Below are positions 1 to 7,972 of a DNA stretch of 60,083 bases, piece after piece. Position 1 is the stretch's first letter. Each line of letters begins with the position of its first letter. The DNA is from Beijerinckiaceae bacterium. GTDB taxonomy: Bacteria > Pseudomonadota > Alphaproteobacteria > Rhizobiales > Beijerinckiaceae. The notes below the pieces were generated by a model, which had not been told where the DNA came from, did no database searches, and saw only the letters and a program-made list of their open reading frames with translations. Both the position numbers and the translations under genes were made by a program. The DNA lies in contig CANJVX010000015.1 of NCBI GenBank assembly GCA_947478405.1, positions 1-60,083 of the forward strand, written 5' to 3'.

Positions 1-819
1 CACCGCGCCATTGCCCGGCAGGATGCCCAGAATGGCACCTGTGAGCGTCCCGCGCAGGATCGGGAAATAGGAGGCGCGGAAGTCCGCTTTTGTCGGCCAG
101 AGCCGGCCAATCGCGGCACGCACGACATCGCGCGTCTCCGGATTTTCCAGATTACGGACGATTTCGGCGAAGCCGAAAATGCCCATCGCCAGCACGGCGA
201 AATCGACGCCGTCCGACAAATCCTGGATGCCGAGCGTCATGCGCTCCTGACCTGTTTCAAGGTCAGTGCCGACCGTTGCCAGCAACAGGCCGAGCAAGAT
301 CATGCAAATCGCTTTGAGAATCGATCCACGCGCCAGCACGACGGCGAACACGAGGCCCATGATCATCAGCGAGAAATATTCCGCGGGGCCAAACAGCTGC
401 GCGAGCTTGGTCAGCGGCTTGCCGAGGGCGGCAATGAAGAGCGTTGCAACAGTGCCCGCGAAAAACGAGCCCATAGCTGCCATGCCGAGCGCCACGCCGG
501 CGCGGCCCTGCTTGGCCATCTGGTGACCATCGAGCACAGTCACGACCGACGTCGCCTCGCCGGGGATATTGACGAGAATGGCCGTCGTCGATCCACCGTA
601 TTGCGCGCCGTAATAAATGCCGGCCAGCATGATGAGCGCGCCCGTCGGATCAAAACCGAATGTAATAGGCAGCAGCATCGCAATAGTCGCGATGGGGCCC
701 ACACCCGGCAACACGCCGATCAGCGTTCCAACCATACAACCAACGAAACAGAGGAAAATATTGTTCAGCGTCAATGCGACGCCGAAGCCGAGAGCAAGAT
801 TGCCGAGAAAAGCTTCCAT
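1..819 (-). CDS. tctA: Tripartite tricarboxylate transporter large permease TctA (3' end outside window)
   Basis: Large membrane subunit of a TTT-family carboxylate transporter. It forms the cation-coupled channel in the inner membrane and receives substrate from a periplasmic TctC protein. The visible 273 residues start MEAFLGNLALGFGVALT and show the family's glycine-rich GVLPGVGPIATIAMLLP segment, then YYGAQYGGSTTAILVNIPGE, which is the TctA signature. Several hydrophobic helices follow. The gene runs off the left edge, so the C-terminal part of the roughly 500-residue protein is missing from view. It starts 18 bases after tctB ends and is almost certainly co-transcribed with it. The substrate is unknown; the two TctC proteins at 13113-15233 and the nearby catabolic genes suggest an organic or aromatic acid. 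Confidence 0.93.
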   Translation of the reverse strand, partial: MEAFLGNLALGFGVALTLNNIFLCFVGCMVGTLIGVLPGVGPIATIAMLLPITFGFDPTGALIMLAGIYYGAQYGGSTTAILVNIPGEATSVVTVLDGHQMAKQGRAGVALGMAAMGSFFAGTVATLFIAALGKPLTKLAQLFGPAEYFSLMIMGLVFAVVLARGSILKAICMILLGLLLATVGTDLETGQERMTLGIQDLSDGVDFAVLAMGIFGFAEIVRNLENPETRDVVRAAIGRLWPTKADFRASYFPILRGTLTGAILGILPGNGAV

Positions 820-837
820 GATGAAAAATTCTCCGGC

Positions 838-1344
838 TCAGAAAGGAAAGAACGGCTCAAGCAGCGTACCAATCACGGGGATCGGCAGGCGCAGAAGCGT
901 CTTGAAAAGAAGGATGCATATGGTGGTCATCGCAATGGAAAAGATCGTCGCTTCTTTCAGCTCGAACTCTTCGCTCGCCATCATGCCTATGATCATCGAA
1001 ACGGGACCAGCAATCACCAAGCCGCAGGTGCGGATGAGCAAAGCGAACAGGATGATTCCGCCGAATATGAAGAAGGGGCCACGCAGCGACCAGCGCTCCA
1101 GACGCGGGCCTTTTTCGAACAATGAGAAGATGACCATCATCAGGCCGCCGATGCCAAGCATCGTAACCAGCGCCAAGGGCAACATGCCAGGACCAAGCGC
1201 GCGCAGCGAACCGCGCGGCAGATCAAGACCCTGCCAATAGAAAAACAAGGCAACCGCCATCAGGAACAGGCCGGCGCCCAGCTCCTGCGCGGACTTGATC
1301 AGCCCTCGCGATTGGTCTTCGGACGGCGTAACCTGATCCGACAT
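838..1344 (-). CDS. tctB: Tripartite tricarboxylate transporter small permease TctB
   Basis: Small membrane subunit of the TTT transporter, about 168 residues with four hydrophobic segments, as usual for TctB (DUF1468). Examples are the segments around LFLMAVALFFYW and LPLALVTMLGIGGLMMVIF. The start at 1344 (MSDQVT) is preferred over an upstream in-frame one because GAGGAGGAT lies just upstream of it. It precedes tctA in the same operon. The charged N-terminus before the first helix is ordinary for the family. The family is clear; the substrate is not. Confidence 0.9.
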   Translation of the reverse strand: MSDQVTPSEDQSRGLIKSAQELGAGLFLMAVALFFYWQGLDLPRGSLRALGPGMLPLALVTMLGIGGLMMVIFSLFEKGPRLERWSLRGPFFIFGGIILFALLIRTCGLVIAGPVSMIIGMMASEEFELKEATIFSIAMTTICILLFKTLLRLPIPVIGTLLEPFFPF

Positions 1345-1501
1345 GCGTTCATCCTCCTCAAGCAACAAGGAGGACACGCAAGCGGCCCGCTTCGGGGCCA
1401 GCCATACATTATCCCCCTACAATTTTTTCGGCTCAATCTTAACCGCGTCTGCGACAATGCGCCATGCCCAAAGATGCTGGTCGACCAAAGTCGAATGCGC
1501 C

Positions 1502-2452
1502 TTAGAAACCCTGCACGCGGGCAGCTTTCATTTCCGCGAGATAAGCCCCGAAGCCAGCCACAATGTCGTGAGCGGGCCGCCAGTCCAGATGTTTTTCAGC
1601 TGCGCTGATTGAAAGAGGGACCGCCTTGTTCTTGGGCGGTTCACCCGCCTCGATCTCATAGTCAAGGGTCGAGCAATGGGAGCGTAAAGCTGCCACAACA
1701 TCCGCAAAAGGCGTAACAAAACCATTGCCAATGTTGAAGATCGCACCCTTGGGCAGAGATTTTGTCACAGCCAGATCAACAGCGCGGCCCATATCATCGG
1801 CATAAATGTATTCATTCGTCATGGTCTCAGCCGATGGAATACGCGCTTTGACGCCTGAGAGCCCCGCCTCCAGCAAAGCCTGCATTTTGGCCCCACCCGA
1901 TGAGCCTGCCCAGAAATGGCCAAAGCCATAGACATTGGCTGGCCGCAGCATGACGAGTTCAAAACCGTGTAGATCGGCATAGGCTTCGAGCAAAACTTCC
2001 TTGGCAACTTTCAGATTGCCATAGCCGCGCCCGGCACCGCGCGGGAAGCTTTCATCAATAACATCGGGGGTGGCGCGGCGCGTATCATAGACACCGAACG
2101 TCGAAATATGTACAAGCCGACGCAGCCCTGCGAGCCGAATCACTTCGGCCACATTGCGCGTGCCGCCCAGATTGATATCGAAAGCCAAGGACAAGGATTG
2201 CTGCACGCGACCGCCAATCAATCCGGCAGTGTGCACAATGGTCTCGACCTTATGCGTCTTCACCGCATCAAGCAGCGCTGGCAGATCACGCACATCACCG
2301 CGCACCAGCTCGGCCCGGCCCGCCCCGCATTTGAAATCGATAAAAGAGCGCCGTGGTTCGGGATCGAAAAAGACGATCTTCTCCCCCCGTTTGATGGCCT
2401 CGCGCGCGAATGACGTGCCGACCAGACCGGCTCCCGTGACCAGAACACTCAT
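1502..2452 (-). CDS. NAD-dependent epimerase/dehydratase family protein (extended SDR)
   Basis: Extended short-chain dehydrogenase, about 316 residues. The N-terminal nucleotide motif VTGAGLVGTSFAREA (GxxGxxG type) begins at residue 4. An acidic residue follows the second strand (FFDPEPRR), which favours NAD. The catalytic serine lies in VHISTFGVYD and the YxxxK motif in YGNLKVAKE. The C-terminal half resembles sugar-nucleotide-binding domains (MLRPANVYGFG). The start at 2452 (MSVLVTG) has GGAGGATCAAAG directly upstream; in-frame sequence further upstream does not look like protein. It is divergent from the isochorismatase-like gene. No sugar-nucleotide pathway is nearby, so it more likely acts on a catabolic intermediate, but this is inference. 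Confidence 0.85.
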   Translation of the reverse strand: MSVLVTGAGLVGTSFAREAIKRGEKIVFFDPEPRRSFIDFKCGAGRAELVRGDVRDLPALLDAVKTHKVETIVHTAGLIGGRVQQSLSLAFDINLGGTRNVAEVIRLAGLRRLVHISTFGVYDTRRATPDVIDESFPRGAGRGYGNLKVAKEVLLEAYADLHGFELVMLRPANVYGFGHFWAGSSGGAKMQALLEAGLSGVKARIPSAETMTNEYIYADDMGRAVDLAVTKSLPKGAIFNIGNGFVTPFADVVAALRSHCSTLDYEIEAGEPPKNKAVPLSISAAEKHLDWRPAHDIVAGFGAYLAEMKAARVQGF

Positions 2453-2565
2453 CTTTGATCCTCCCTGCCGCCTCTGGCGGCCTTTGAGCCCATTTTCGGC
2501 CCATTGTGCGAGCCGGGGCAAGCCCTTATCCTGAAACATCCAAAAACAAGAAAAGGAGACGCGGA

Positions 2566-3210
2566 ATGGCCAAAATATCCCGCATGGAAAAAGAGCTCTC
2601 GGCAAACAACACCGGGCTCGTCATGTTCGACAGCCTCAACGGCTATCTGCACCCGCGCGACCCCGCCAAGCAGAAATTCCTCGCCGACCGCAACATCCTG
2701 CCCAATATGCAGCGCCTCCTGATGGGTGCCCGCAAGGTCGGCATGACGGCCTTCTACCCTTCCGGCCATCATGCGCCTGATGGCTCCGACACAGTTTTGC
2801 GCCTCACCGACACAGATATGGATCTGGGCTCCACCAGCGCACCTGACGCCGTCATCAAGCCGCGCTTTTATGGCGATTCCACAGATGCGGAAGTGGCTCC
2901 CGAACTCGCACCCGCCAAGGGTGACGTGATGGTGCCCAAGCACCGCTGGAATTCTTTCTTCCAGACCGATCTCGAATTGCAGATGCGCGTGCGTGGCATC
3001 GTCAACATCATCATCTGCGGCGGCTCGACCGATGTGGGCATTGCCTCGACCGTCTTTGCTGCGCGTGATCTCGACTTCGGCATTGTGGTGGCGCGTGACG
3101 CCTGTTTCTCGGCGCGCGGCAATAACAATGAGTTTTTCATGGACCGCGTTTTCCCGCGCATGAGCCGCGTGATGAATGTGGATGATATTGTCGCGCTAAT
3201 GCGCGCCTGA
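2566..3210 (+). CDS. Isochorismatase-like hydrolase family protein lacking the cysteine nucleophile
   Basis: About 214 residues with the isochorismatase-like fold. The usual acid is D22 in LVMFDSLNGYLHP and the usual lysine is K125 in VPKHRWNSFF. Where cysteine hydrolases carry Cys, this protein has G158 (GGSTDVGIAST). True isochorismatases of the EntB/PhzD type also have Gly there, so it may hydrolyse a vinyl ether or be a non-hydrolytic relative rather than an amidase. The ATG at 2566 has AGGAGA eight bases upstream. It lies 11 bases before a dienelactone-hydrolase-like gene, probably in one operon. The substrate is unknown. Confidence 0.82.
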   Translation: MAKISRMEKELSANNTGLVMFDSLNGYLHPRDPAKQKFLADRNILPNMQRLLMGARKVGMTAFYPSGHHAPDGSDTVLRLTDTDMDLGSTSAPDAVIKPRFYGDSTDAEVAPELAPAKGDVMVPKHRWNSFFQTDLELQMRVRGIVNIIICGGSTDVGIASTVFAARDLDFGIVVARDACFSARGNNNEFFMDRVFPRMSRVMNVDDIVALMRA

Positions 3211-3221
3211 GGAGACAAGAG

Positions 3222-4025
3222 ATGACATCAATTGAAACGAAGGACATCACCTGTTCGAATGGCATGCCGGCTTTTCTGGCACGGCCCGCCGGCTCCGAGC
3301 GCCGCCCTGTGGTGGTGCTGATGCATGAGCGCTACGGCCTCGTGCAGCACACGCGCGATCTGGCCAAGCGCTGCGCCAGCGATGGCTTTGCCGTTCTCGC
3401 CCCCAATTTCTTCTTCCGCCACCCCGATCAGCCCAAACTCAATTGCGGCGATGGCCGCTATGACATGAGCGACATGGAAGCGCTGGAAAATATCGATGCG
3501 GCGATCAAAGCCATGTCGAATGAAGCTGGCGCCGATATGGAGAAAGTGGCTGTGGCTGGCTATTGCCAGACGGGTCGTCACCCGCTGGTCTATGCAGCCG
3601 AGCGCAAAATCACAGCAGCCATTGTTTGGTATGGCGCGGCTTCCAAGCGCGAATGGGCGATCAATGAGCGTCAGCCCAAAACGCTCGATGATATTTTGGC
3701 CTCACTCGATTGCCCGGTCTTTGGTGCTTTTGGCGCGTCCGATCACATCATCGCCGTGGAAGATGTGCAGCGCATGCGCAATTGCCTTGAGGCCAACAAA
3801 AAGAGCTATGACATTCACGTCTACGCCGATGCACCGCATGGCTGGCTGAATGACACTATGCCCGGCCGCTATCGCAAGCCGCAGGCTGAACAAGGCTGGG
3901 CTGATCAGCAGAAGTTTTTGGCGCGTGTTCTGTCGCCGAACTGGAAGGCTGATCCGGTCATGCAGGCTTACGATTGCTCGTTCGCCAAGTCCTACGACTT
4001 CTCGAAAAACGTGCGGCTGGAATAA
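3222..4025 (+). CDS. Dienelactone hydrolase family protein
   Basis: Alpha/beta hydrolase of the dienelactone hydrolase family, 267 residues. The presumed triad is Cys115 in AVAGYCQTGR, Asp174 in GASDHI and His206 in ADAPHGW. The canonical motif is GYCxGG; here it is GYCQTG, so the residue after the nucleophile loop differs. A GAGGAGACAAGAG ribosome site precedes the ATG. Classical members open the lactone ring in chlorocatechol breakdown, but the family is broad. Co-transcription with an isochorismatase-like gene and proximity to a ring-oxygenase locus suggest a role in degrading an aromatic or cyclic acid. The gene ends 14 bases before a dispersed palindromic repeat. Confidence 0.88.
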   Translation: MTSIETKDITCSNGMPAFLARPAGSERRPVVVLMHERYGLVQHTRDLAKRCASDGFAVLAPNFFFRHPDQPKLNCGDGRYDMSDMEALENIDAAIKAMSNEAGADMEKVAVAGYCQTGRHPLVYAAERKITAAIVWYGAASKREWAINERQPKTLDDILASLDCPVFGAFGASDHIIAVEDVQRMRNCLEANKKSYDIHVYADAPHGWLNDTMPGRYRKPQAEQGWADQQKFLARVLSPNWKADPVMQAYDCSFAKSYDFSKNVRLE

Positions 4026-4039
4026 AGCGCGCCCCTCCT

Positions 4040-4124
4040 CGTCATTGCGAGGAGCGTCAGCGACGAAGCAAACCAGTGGCCACACGTGAGGCTCTGGCTT
4101 GCTTCGCTTACGCTCGCAATGACG
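4040..4124. repeat. Dispersed palindromic repeat, copy A
   Basis: Imperfect inverted repeat. The left arm is CGTCATTGCGAGGAG and the right arm is CGCTCGCAATGACG, with inner arms around GAAGCAAACCAG / CTCTGGCTTGCTTCG. It lies between the convergent ends of the dienelactone-hydrolase-like gene and nadC, and it could act as a transcript end stabiliser or terminator for both. Confidence 0.8.
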
Positions 4125-4132
4125 ACGAAAAC

Positions 4133-4987
4133 TCAACCTATCTCGATATCCAAACCCAAATCCAGAATCGGCGCCGAATGTGTCAGCGCGCCCGATGAAA
4201 TCAAATCGACGCCCGTCTCAGCAATTTCTTTCACGCTGCCACGATTGATGCCGCCAGATGCTTCCAGCTTCACATGGCCCTTGGCCATAGCAACCGCCTC
4301 GCGCATCTGCTCCACCGACATATTGTCGAGCAAAACAAAATCCGCCCCCTCAGCAATCACTTCGCGCAGCTGATCAAGCGTATCGACTTCGATCTCGACT
4401 TTCACCAAATGCCCAGCCGCCGCTTTCGCCGCACGCAGAGCCGCGCGAATGCCGCCCGCAACCGCAATGTGATTATCCTTGATGAGCACCGCATCATCGA
4501 GACCGAAGCGATGGTTCATCGCGCCGCCACAGCGCACGGCATATTTTTCAAAAGCGCGCAGATTGGGCGTGGTCTTGCGCGTGCAGCAAATCTTCGCATT
4601 GGTATGAGCGACCAGCGCCACAAATTCCGCCGTCATCGTCGCAATGCCCGACAAGCGGCAGGCATAATTCAAAGCCACACGCTCAGCCGTCAAAATCGCC
4701 CGCGCATTGCCCTTGATGCGGGCGACCGGCGTTTTCGCCGGCACATGCGCGCCCTCTTGCACCAGCGGCTCAAACGACAATTTCGGATCAATCAGACGAA
4801 ACGCAGCCTCCGCCAAAGGCAGGCCGCAGACCACACCGCCCTTGCGCGCAGCCATGACGGCAGAGGCCTGCATGTCAGCCGGGATCGTCGCCATGGTCGT
4901 GATATCGCCAGCGTCACCCAAATCTTCATCCAGTGCGGCACGCACGGCATTTTCGAGCAGGATCGGATTAAAGAAGGCCATGGTCAT
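4133..4987 (-). CDS. nadC: Nicotinate-nucleotide diphosphorylase (carboxylating), quinolinate phosphoribosyltransferase
   Basis: Converts quinolinate and PRPP to nicotinate mononucleotide, CO2 and pyrophosphate in NAD synthesis. The length of 284 residues is normal. Family signatures seen are DEDLGDAGDITT near the N-terminus, ALNYACRLSGIAT, the substrate-binding TRKTTPNLRAFEKYAV followed by GGAMNHRFGLDD, and the barrel residues around VLIKDNHI and VEIEVDT. The ModD paralogue is less likely because the gene is not next to molybdate genes. It is the last gene behind reductase, dehydrogenase and MarR genes, 29 bases after the regulator. nadA and nadB are absent here. In phthalate operons an extra copy of this enzyme offsets inhibition of NAD synthesis by phthalate, which fits this placement. 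The alternative start at 4981 is two codons in. Confidence 0.95.
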   Translation of the reverse strand: MTMAFFNPILLENAVRAALDEDLGDAGDITTMATIPADMQASAVMAARKGGVVCGLPLAEAAFRLIDPKLSFEPLVQEGAHVPAKTPVARIKGNARAILTAERVALNYACRLSGIATMTAEFVALVAHTNAKICCTRKTTPNLRAFEKYAVRCGGAMNHRFGLDDAVLIKDNHIAVAGGIRAALRAAKAAAGHLVKVEIEVDTLDQLREVIAEGADFVLLDNMSVEQMREAVAMAKGHVKLEASGGINRGSVKEIAETGVDLISSGALTHSAPILDLGLDIEIG

Positions 4988-5016
4988 GGATGTGGTCCCA
5001 AAGAAAATCAGATTGT

Positions 5017-5580
5017 TTATTTACGCGATGGTTGCGCGCTAGACAAACGCCCCGCGACTTCACGCGTGGAGGGGATCCGGCGATTGTCGCCCGCAGCCTG
5101 CGCCTCGTCACGCGCCAGATTGTCGATCATGGCGAGCAGCGCCTTGCGCATCGCGATAATCTCGCGCTCCTCCAAGCCTTCGACAGCAATGGCATTGACC
5201 TCTTCGGCCAGCGGCACCAGCTTGTCTTTCAGCGAATGACCGAGCGGGGTCAGATGAATGAACACCTGCTTGCGATCACCGGGCTTCTGGCGGCGCTCGA
5301 CATAGCCAAGCTTTTCCATCGCCTTCACAGCCGAAAAAGTGGTGGGCTCCATCACACCCGCCATATCCGACAAAGCGCGCTGCGCCATGCCATCGCCATT
5401 CCACAAGATGCGCAAAAAGGTCCAATGACCGAAGGACACGCCATGTTCAGCCAAGCGCATTTGCAAAGCGCGGCCCAAGCCACGCGATGCATCTTTGATG
5501 AGATGGGCGAGGCGATCATCAGGCACGGATTCGCGCCAATGATGCTGGATGACTTGTGCGAGATTGCTGCGCTTGGTCAT
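5017..5580 (-). CDS. MarR family transcriptional regulator
   Basis: 187-residue winged-helix regulator of the MarR/SlyA type. The core runs from about residue 25 to 150. The recognition region is MAQRALSDMAGVMEPTTFSAVKAMEKLGYVER, and the wing carries the family's DRK element in KPGDRKQVFIHLTPLG. Its ATG overlaps the stop of the dehydrogenase gene (ATGA), so the two are translationally coupled. It probably represses the divergent oxygenase operons: two CTTAG-N4-CTAAG palindromes, close to the SlyA box, lie at both ends of the intergenic region at 7757 and 7943. The ligand is likely the aromatic acid or a pathway intermediate. Confidence 0.92.
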   Translation of the reverse strand: MTKRSNLAQVIQHHWRESVPDDRLAHLIKDASRGLGRALQMRLAEHGVSFGHWTFLRILWNGDGMAQRALSDMAGVMEPTTFSAVKAMEKLGYVERRQKPGDRKQVFIHLTPLGHSLKDKLVPLAEEVNAIAVEGLEEREIIAMRKALLAMIDNLARDEAQAAGDNRRIPSTREVAGRLSSAQPSRK

Positions 5581-6761
5581 GGCAAACCCACCTGATGCTG
5601 CAGAGTGATCTCGCGGCCCTCACGTGCTGATTGCAACAGCGCGAGGCAGACTTCCATCGTCGCCAGTGACCATTCACCAGAATGCAGCGGCGCCACATTG
5701 TCAAACACAGCGGCGACCAGCTCATCCGTCACTTCACTGCGCGGAACTTTGGGGGGATCAAGCGCCAGAAATTCTTGCGCTGCATCGCCATAGATGCGCA
5801 CACCATCACCAAAGGCACGCAGATCACCGCGCTCGCAACTTGCCAACATAAAACCGAATGTCTGGTGCTGGCGTGCATTCAGATCAGATAGGTCGGCATA
5901 AGCAGAACCGCCATAATTACGCGCATTTTTCAGCGCCGATTCTTCCGCCAGATTGCCCGAAGCCAAAATGGCTTTGCGCGCAGCACCATAATTTTTCGGA
6001 TCTTTTTTCAGACCCAATTCATTCGTCCAGTCGAGCCATTCATCACTGTCAAAATGCGCATAACCGGAATAGGTCATGGTCGCGCTGACACCATTTTCAA
6101 ATGTCAGAAACGCATTATAAGCGCCTTCCGTCGGCCGATTGGCATCCCATACGCCTGTCATGGCGCGCACAGATTTCACACGCCCGCCTGCAATGAGGCG
6201 GATCATCTCCACCTGATGGGGCGCCTGATTGTAAATAACGCCACCGCCTTGCGCGGTGTCGAGTTCTTCCGGCCGGCGTGGACGAAACATGAAATCGGTA
6301 AAATTCATCGCCGTGATCATGCGCAAAGCGCCAAAAGCGCCGCTAGAAACCAGCTCGCCCATTTTACGGATCGGTGCATCGAAAGAATGACTATGCCCAA
6401 CGATCAGATGCACGCCCGCCTTGCGCGTAGCCTCGATCATCGCCTGACAATCAGCCAGCGACAAAGCCATGGGCTTTTCAACCAGCACATGCTTGCCATG
6501 CGCAGCAGCGATCGCCACTTGCGGTGCGTGAAATTGATGGGGCGACGCAATGTAAATCGCATCCACCTCGCTCGCACACAGCTCTTCCAGGGAAGCAAAA
6601 GCACGCGCGCCAAAATCCTGCGTAAAACGTGCACGCGCTTCCTCGCGCGGATCAAAACCCGCCGCAACATGAATGCGCGGATCATCCCGAAAGGTCGGGA
6701 TCATGAAAGAAAAGGCGCGGCCAATGCCTGCAATGCCGAGTTTCAAAGGCCGCGCGCTCAT
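5577..6761 (-). CDS. Gfo/Idh/MocA family oxidoreductase, candidate aromatic cis-dihydrodiol dehydrogenase
   Basis: About 394 residues. The N-terminal Rossmann domain begins LKLGIAGIGRAFSFMIPTF. It has the family motif VLVEKPMALS near residue 95 and a C-terminal alpha/beta domain. Phthalate 4,5-dihydrodiol dehydrogenases (Pht4/OphB) belong to this family. The position directly after a phthalate-dioxygenase-type reductase gene supports that kind of role: oxidation of the cis-dihydrodiol with reduction of NAD(P). Two starts are possible. A GTG at 6773 overlaps the reductase stop. An ATG at 6761 has GAGGA upstream and is preferred. The stop overlaps the MarR start. The substrate is inferred from context only. 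Confidence 0.87.
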   Translation of the reverse strand: MSARPLKLGIAGIGRAFSFMIPTFRDDPRIHVAAGFDPREEARARFTQDFGARAFASLEELCASEVDAIYIASPHQFHAPQVAIAAAHGKHVLVEKPMALSLADCQAMIEATRKAGVHLIVGHSHSFDAPIRKMGELVSSGAFGALRMITAMNFTDFMFRPRRPEELDTAQGGGVIYNQAPHQVEMIRLIAGGRVKSVRAMTGVWDANRPTEGAYNAFLTFENGVSATMTYSGYAHFDSDEWLDWTNELGLKKDPKNYGAARKAILASGNLAEESALKNARNYGGSAYADLSDLNARQHQTFGFMLASCERGDLRAFGDGVRIYGDAAQEFLALDPPKVPRSEVTDELVAAVFDNVAPLHSGEWSLATMEVCLALLQSAREGREITLQHQVGLP

Positions 6762-6769
6762 GTCATTCC

Positions 6770-7729
6770 TCACAGGTCGATCACGATATCGCCGCCCATC
6801 GCACGCGACACGCAGACCATAATATTGCCGGCTTTCTCATGATCGGAAAGCACAAGATCACGATGGTCAACGGCGCCCGAGACGAGCTTCGTCTTGCAGG
6901 ACCCGCAGGACCCACTCTCGCAAGAGAAAGAAATATCATGGCCATGTGCACGCAGCACTTCGAGAATGGTTTGGCCCACCGGCACATCATAGACCGCGCC
7001 CGTCTTGGCAAGCCGCACGGTGAAAGGCACATCTTCCGCTTTGGTGATCGCACCGGGCGGCGTGAAATCTTCAAAATGCACTTTGGCGGTTGACCAATGC
7101 CCGGTCATATCGCGCACAGCCTCCATCAGCCCGCGCGGGCCGCAGCAATAAAGATGCGCCGCACCGGGCTTTTCCACCACTGGCCAGAGATCAAAAGCTT
7201 TATCCGGATCGCCCTCATCATGGTGGATCGTCACCATGCCGCGCAGCTCAGGTGCTTTCAACTCATCCAGAAAAGCCGTCATCTCGGGTGAGCGTGTGAG
7301 ATAATAGAGTTTGAATTTCGTCGTGCCCGCAGCACGAACCCATTTGATCATCGACAGGATCGGCGTAATGCCGATGCCGCCCGCAATGAAAACATATTGC
7401 GGCGCGCTCACCAGTTCAAAATCATTGCGCGGCGCGGAAACCAAGATATCGTCGCCGATCTTGGCATGGTCGATCAGGCTGATCGAGCCACCACGCCCGC
7501 CCTCTTCACGCTTAACGGCGATGCAATAGCGGGTGCGCTCTTCGGCATCATTGCAGAGCGAATATTTGCGCACGTCGCCATTGGGCACGCGCAAAGAGAC
7601 ATGGGCGCCGGGCATGAAAGACATAAGCTCACCGCCATCGGGCTTTTTCAGCTCGAAATATTCAATGCCATCGGCCGCCGGCCTTTTGTCCGTAATCCGC
7701 AAAGCCTGCTTCAGCTCATCCACCGCCAT
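6770..7729 (-). CDS. PDR/VanB-type oxygenase reductase (FMN, NAD, [2Fe-2S])
   Basis: Electron-transfer partner of a Rieske oxygenase, 319 residues. It passes electrons from NADH through flavin to a plant-type ferredoxin centre. Domains in order: a flavin-binding barrel with RKYSLCND, an NAD domain with YVFIAGGIGITPILSMI and the YCCGPRGLM motif, and a C-terminal ferredoxin domain with CESGSCGSC and a later Cys in MVCVSRA. The order flavin, NAD, ferredoxin is that of phthalate dioxygenase reductase. The ATG at 7729 follows GGAGAGG. It is the first gene of the leftward operon and lies opposite the oxygenase gene, with a promoter and a MarR-type palindrome between them. Confidence 0.93.
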   Translation of the reverse strand: MAVDELKQALRITDKRPAADGIEYFELKKPDGGELMSFMPGAHVSLRVPNGDVRKYSLCNDAEERTRYCIAVKREEGGRGGSISLIDHAKIGDDILVSAPRNDFELVSAPQYVFIAGGIGITPILSMIKWVRAAGTTKFKLYYLTRSPEMTAFLDELKAPELRGMVTIHHDEGDPDKAFDLWPVVEKPGAAHLYCCGPRGLMEAVRDMTGHWSTAKVHFEDFTPPGAITKAEDVPFTVRLAKTGAVYDVPVGQTILEVLRAHGHDISFSCESGSCGSCKTKLVSGAVDHRDLVLSDHEKAGNIMVCVSRAMGGDIVIDL

Positions 7730-7754
7730 CAACCCTCTCCGTACCCACCCGACT

Positions 7755-7783
7755 TACTTAGAAGGCTAAGGATATTTGTTCAA
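7755..7783 (-). promoter_or_regulatory. Promoter of the reductase-dehydrogenase-marR-nadC operon
   Basis: On the minus strand TTGAAC (7783-7778) is followed after 17 bases by TAAGTA (7760-7755). The palindrome CTTAGAAGGCTAAG lies between the two boxes and overlaps the -10, which suits repression. The -10 match is moderate. Confidence 0.5.
7757..7770. promoter_or_regulatory. MarR/SlyA-type operator 1
   Basis: Perfect inverted repeat CTTAG-AAGG-CTAAG. The core TTAG-N4-CTAA matches the layout of the SlyA box (TTAGCAAGCTAA). It sits 28-41 bases upstream of the reductase start and inside the candidate promoter. Its probable ligand is the MarR protein encoded at 5017-5580. Confidence 0.72.
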
Positions 7784-7795
7784 GGGACCTGCCCC

Positions 7796-7882
7796 CTCAT
7801 TGCGAGCGGGGCGAAGCCCGACGCGGCAATCCAGAGGCCGCGCGTGAGGCTTCTGGATTGCTTTGCTGGCCTCGCAATGACG
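7796..7882. repeat. Dispersed palindromic repeat, copy B
   Basis: The left arm is TCATTGCGAGCGGGGCGAAG and the right arm ends CTCGCAATGACG, with inner arms GCAATCCAGA / TCTGGATTGC. It lies inside the divergent promoter region between the reductase and oxygenase genes, so here it cannot be serving only as a transcript terminator. GGGACCTGCCCC and GGGGCACCTGCCCC flank it on the two sides. Confidence 0.8.
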
Positions 7883-7905
7883 GTGCAAAGGGGCACCTGC
7901 CCCCG

Positions 7906-7934
7906 TGGACAAGCCCGCGCCGCCCCGCTATGTT
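7906..7934 (+). promoter_or_regulatory. Promoter of the Rieske oxygenase operon
   Basis: TGGACA (7906-7911), a 17-base spacer, then TATGTT (7929-7934). Transcription would begin near 7941, directly at the second MarR-type palindrome (7943-7956). Bound repressor would cover the start site. Confidence 0.55.
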
Positions 7935-7942
7935 GGCGGAAA

Positions 7943-7956
7943 CTTAGAGAGCTAAG
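7943..7956. promoter_or_regulatory. MarR/SlyA-type operator 2
   Basis: Perfect inverted repeat CTTAG-AGAG-CTAAG, the same arms and spacing as operator 1. It is 17-30 bases upstream of the oxygenase start. The pair, one at each promoter of a divergent region, is strong evidence for control by one dimeric regulator. Confidence 0.72.
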
Positions 7957-7972
7957 CAAGTCGAGGAACGCC

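Noticed and set aside
523-1240. Long plus-strand frames over tctB and the start of tctA
   Set aside because: Shadows of the minus-strand transporter genes; no ribosome sites and biased basic products.
4274-5239. Open frame of 321 codons on the plus strand
   Set aside because: Antisense to nadC, whose motifs are clear; basic low-complexity product typical of a shadow frame.
7397-7972. Upstream extension of the Rieske oxygenase frame
   Set aside because: It runs through the reductase gene, the divergent promoters, both operators and repeat copy B; the family N-terminus begins at 7973.
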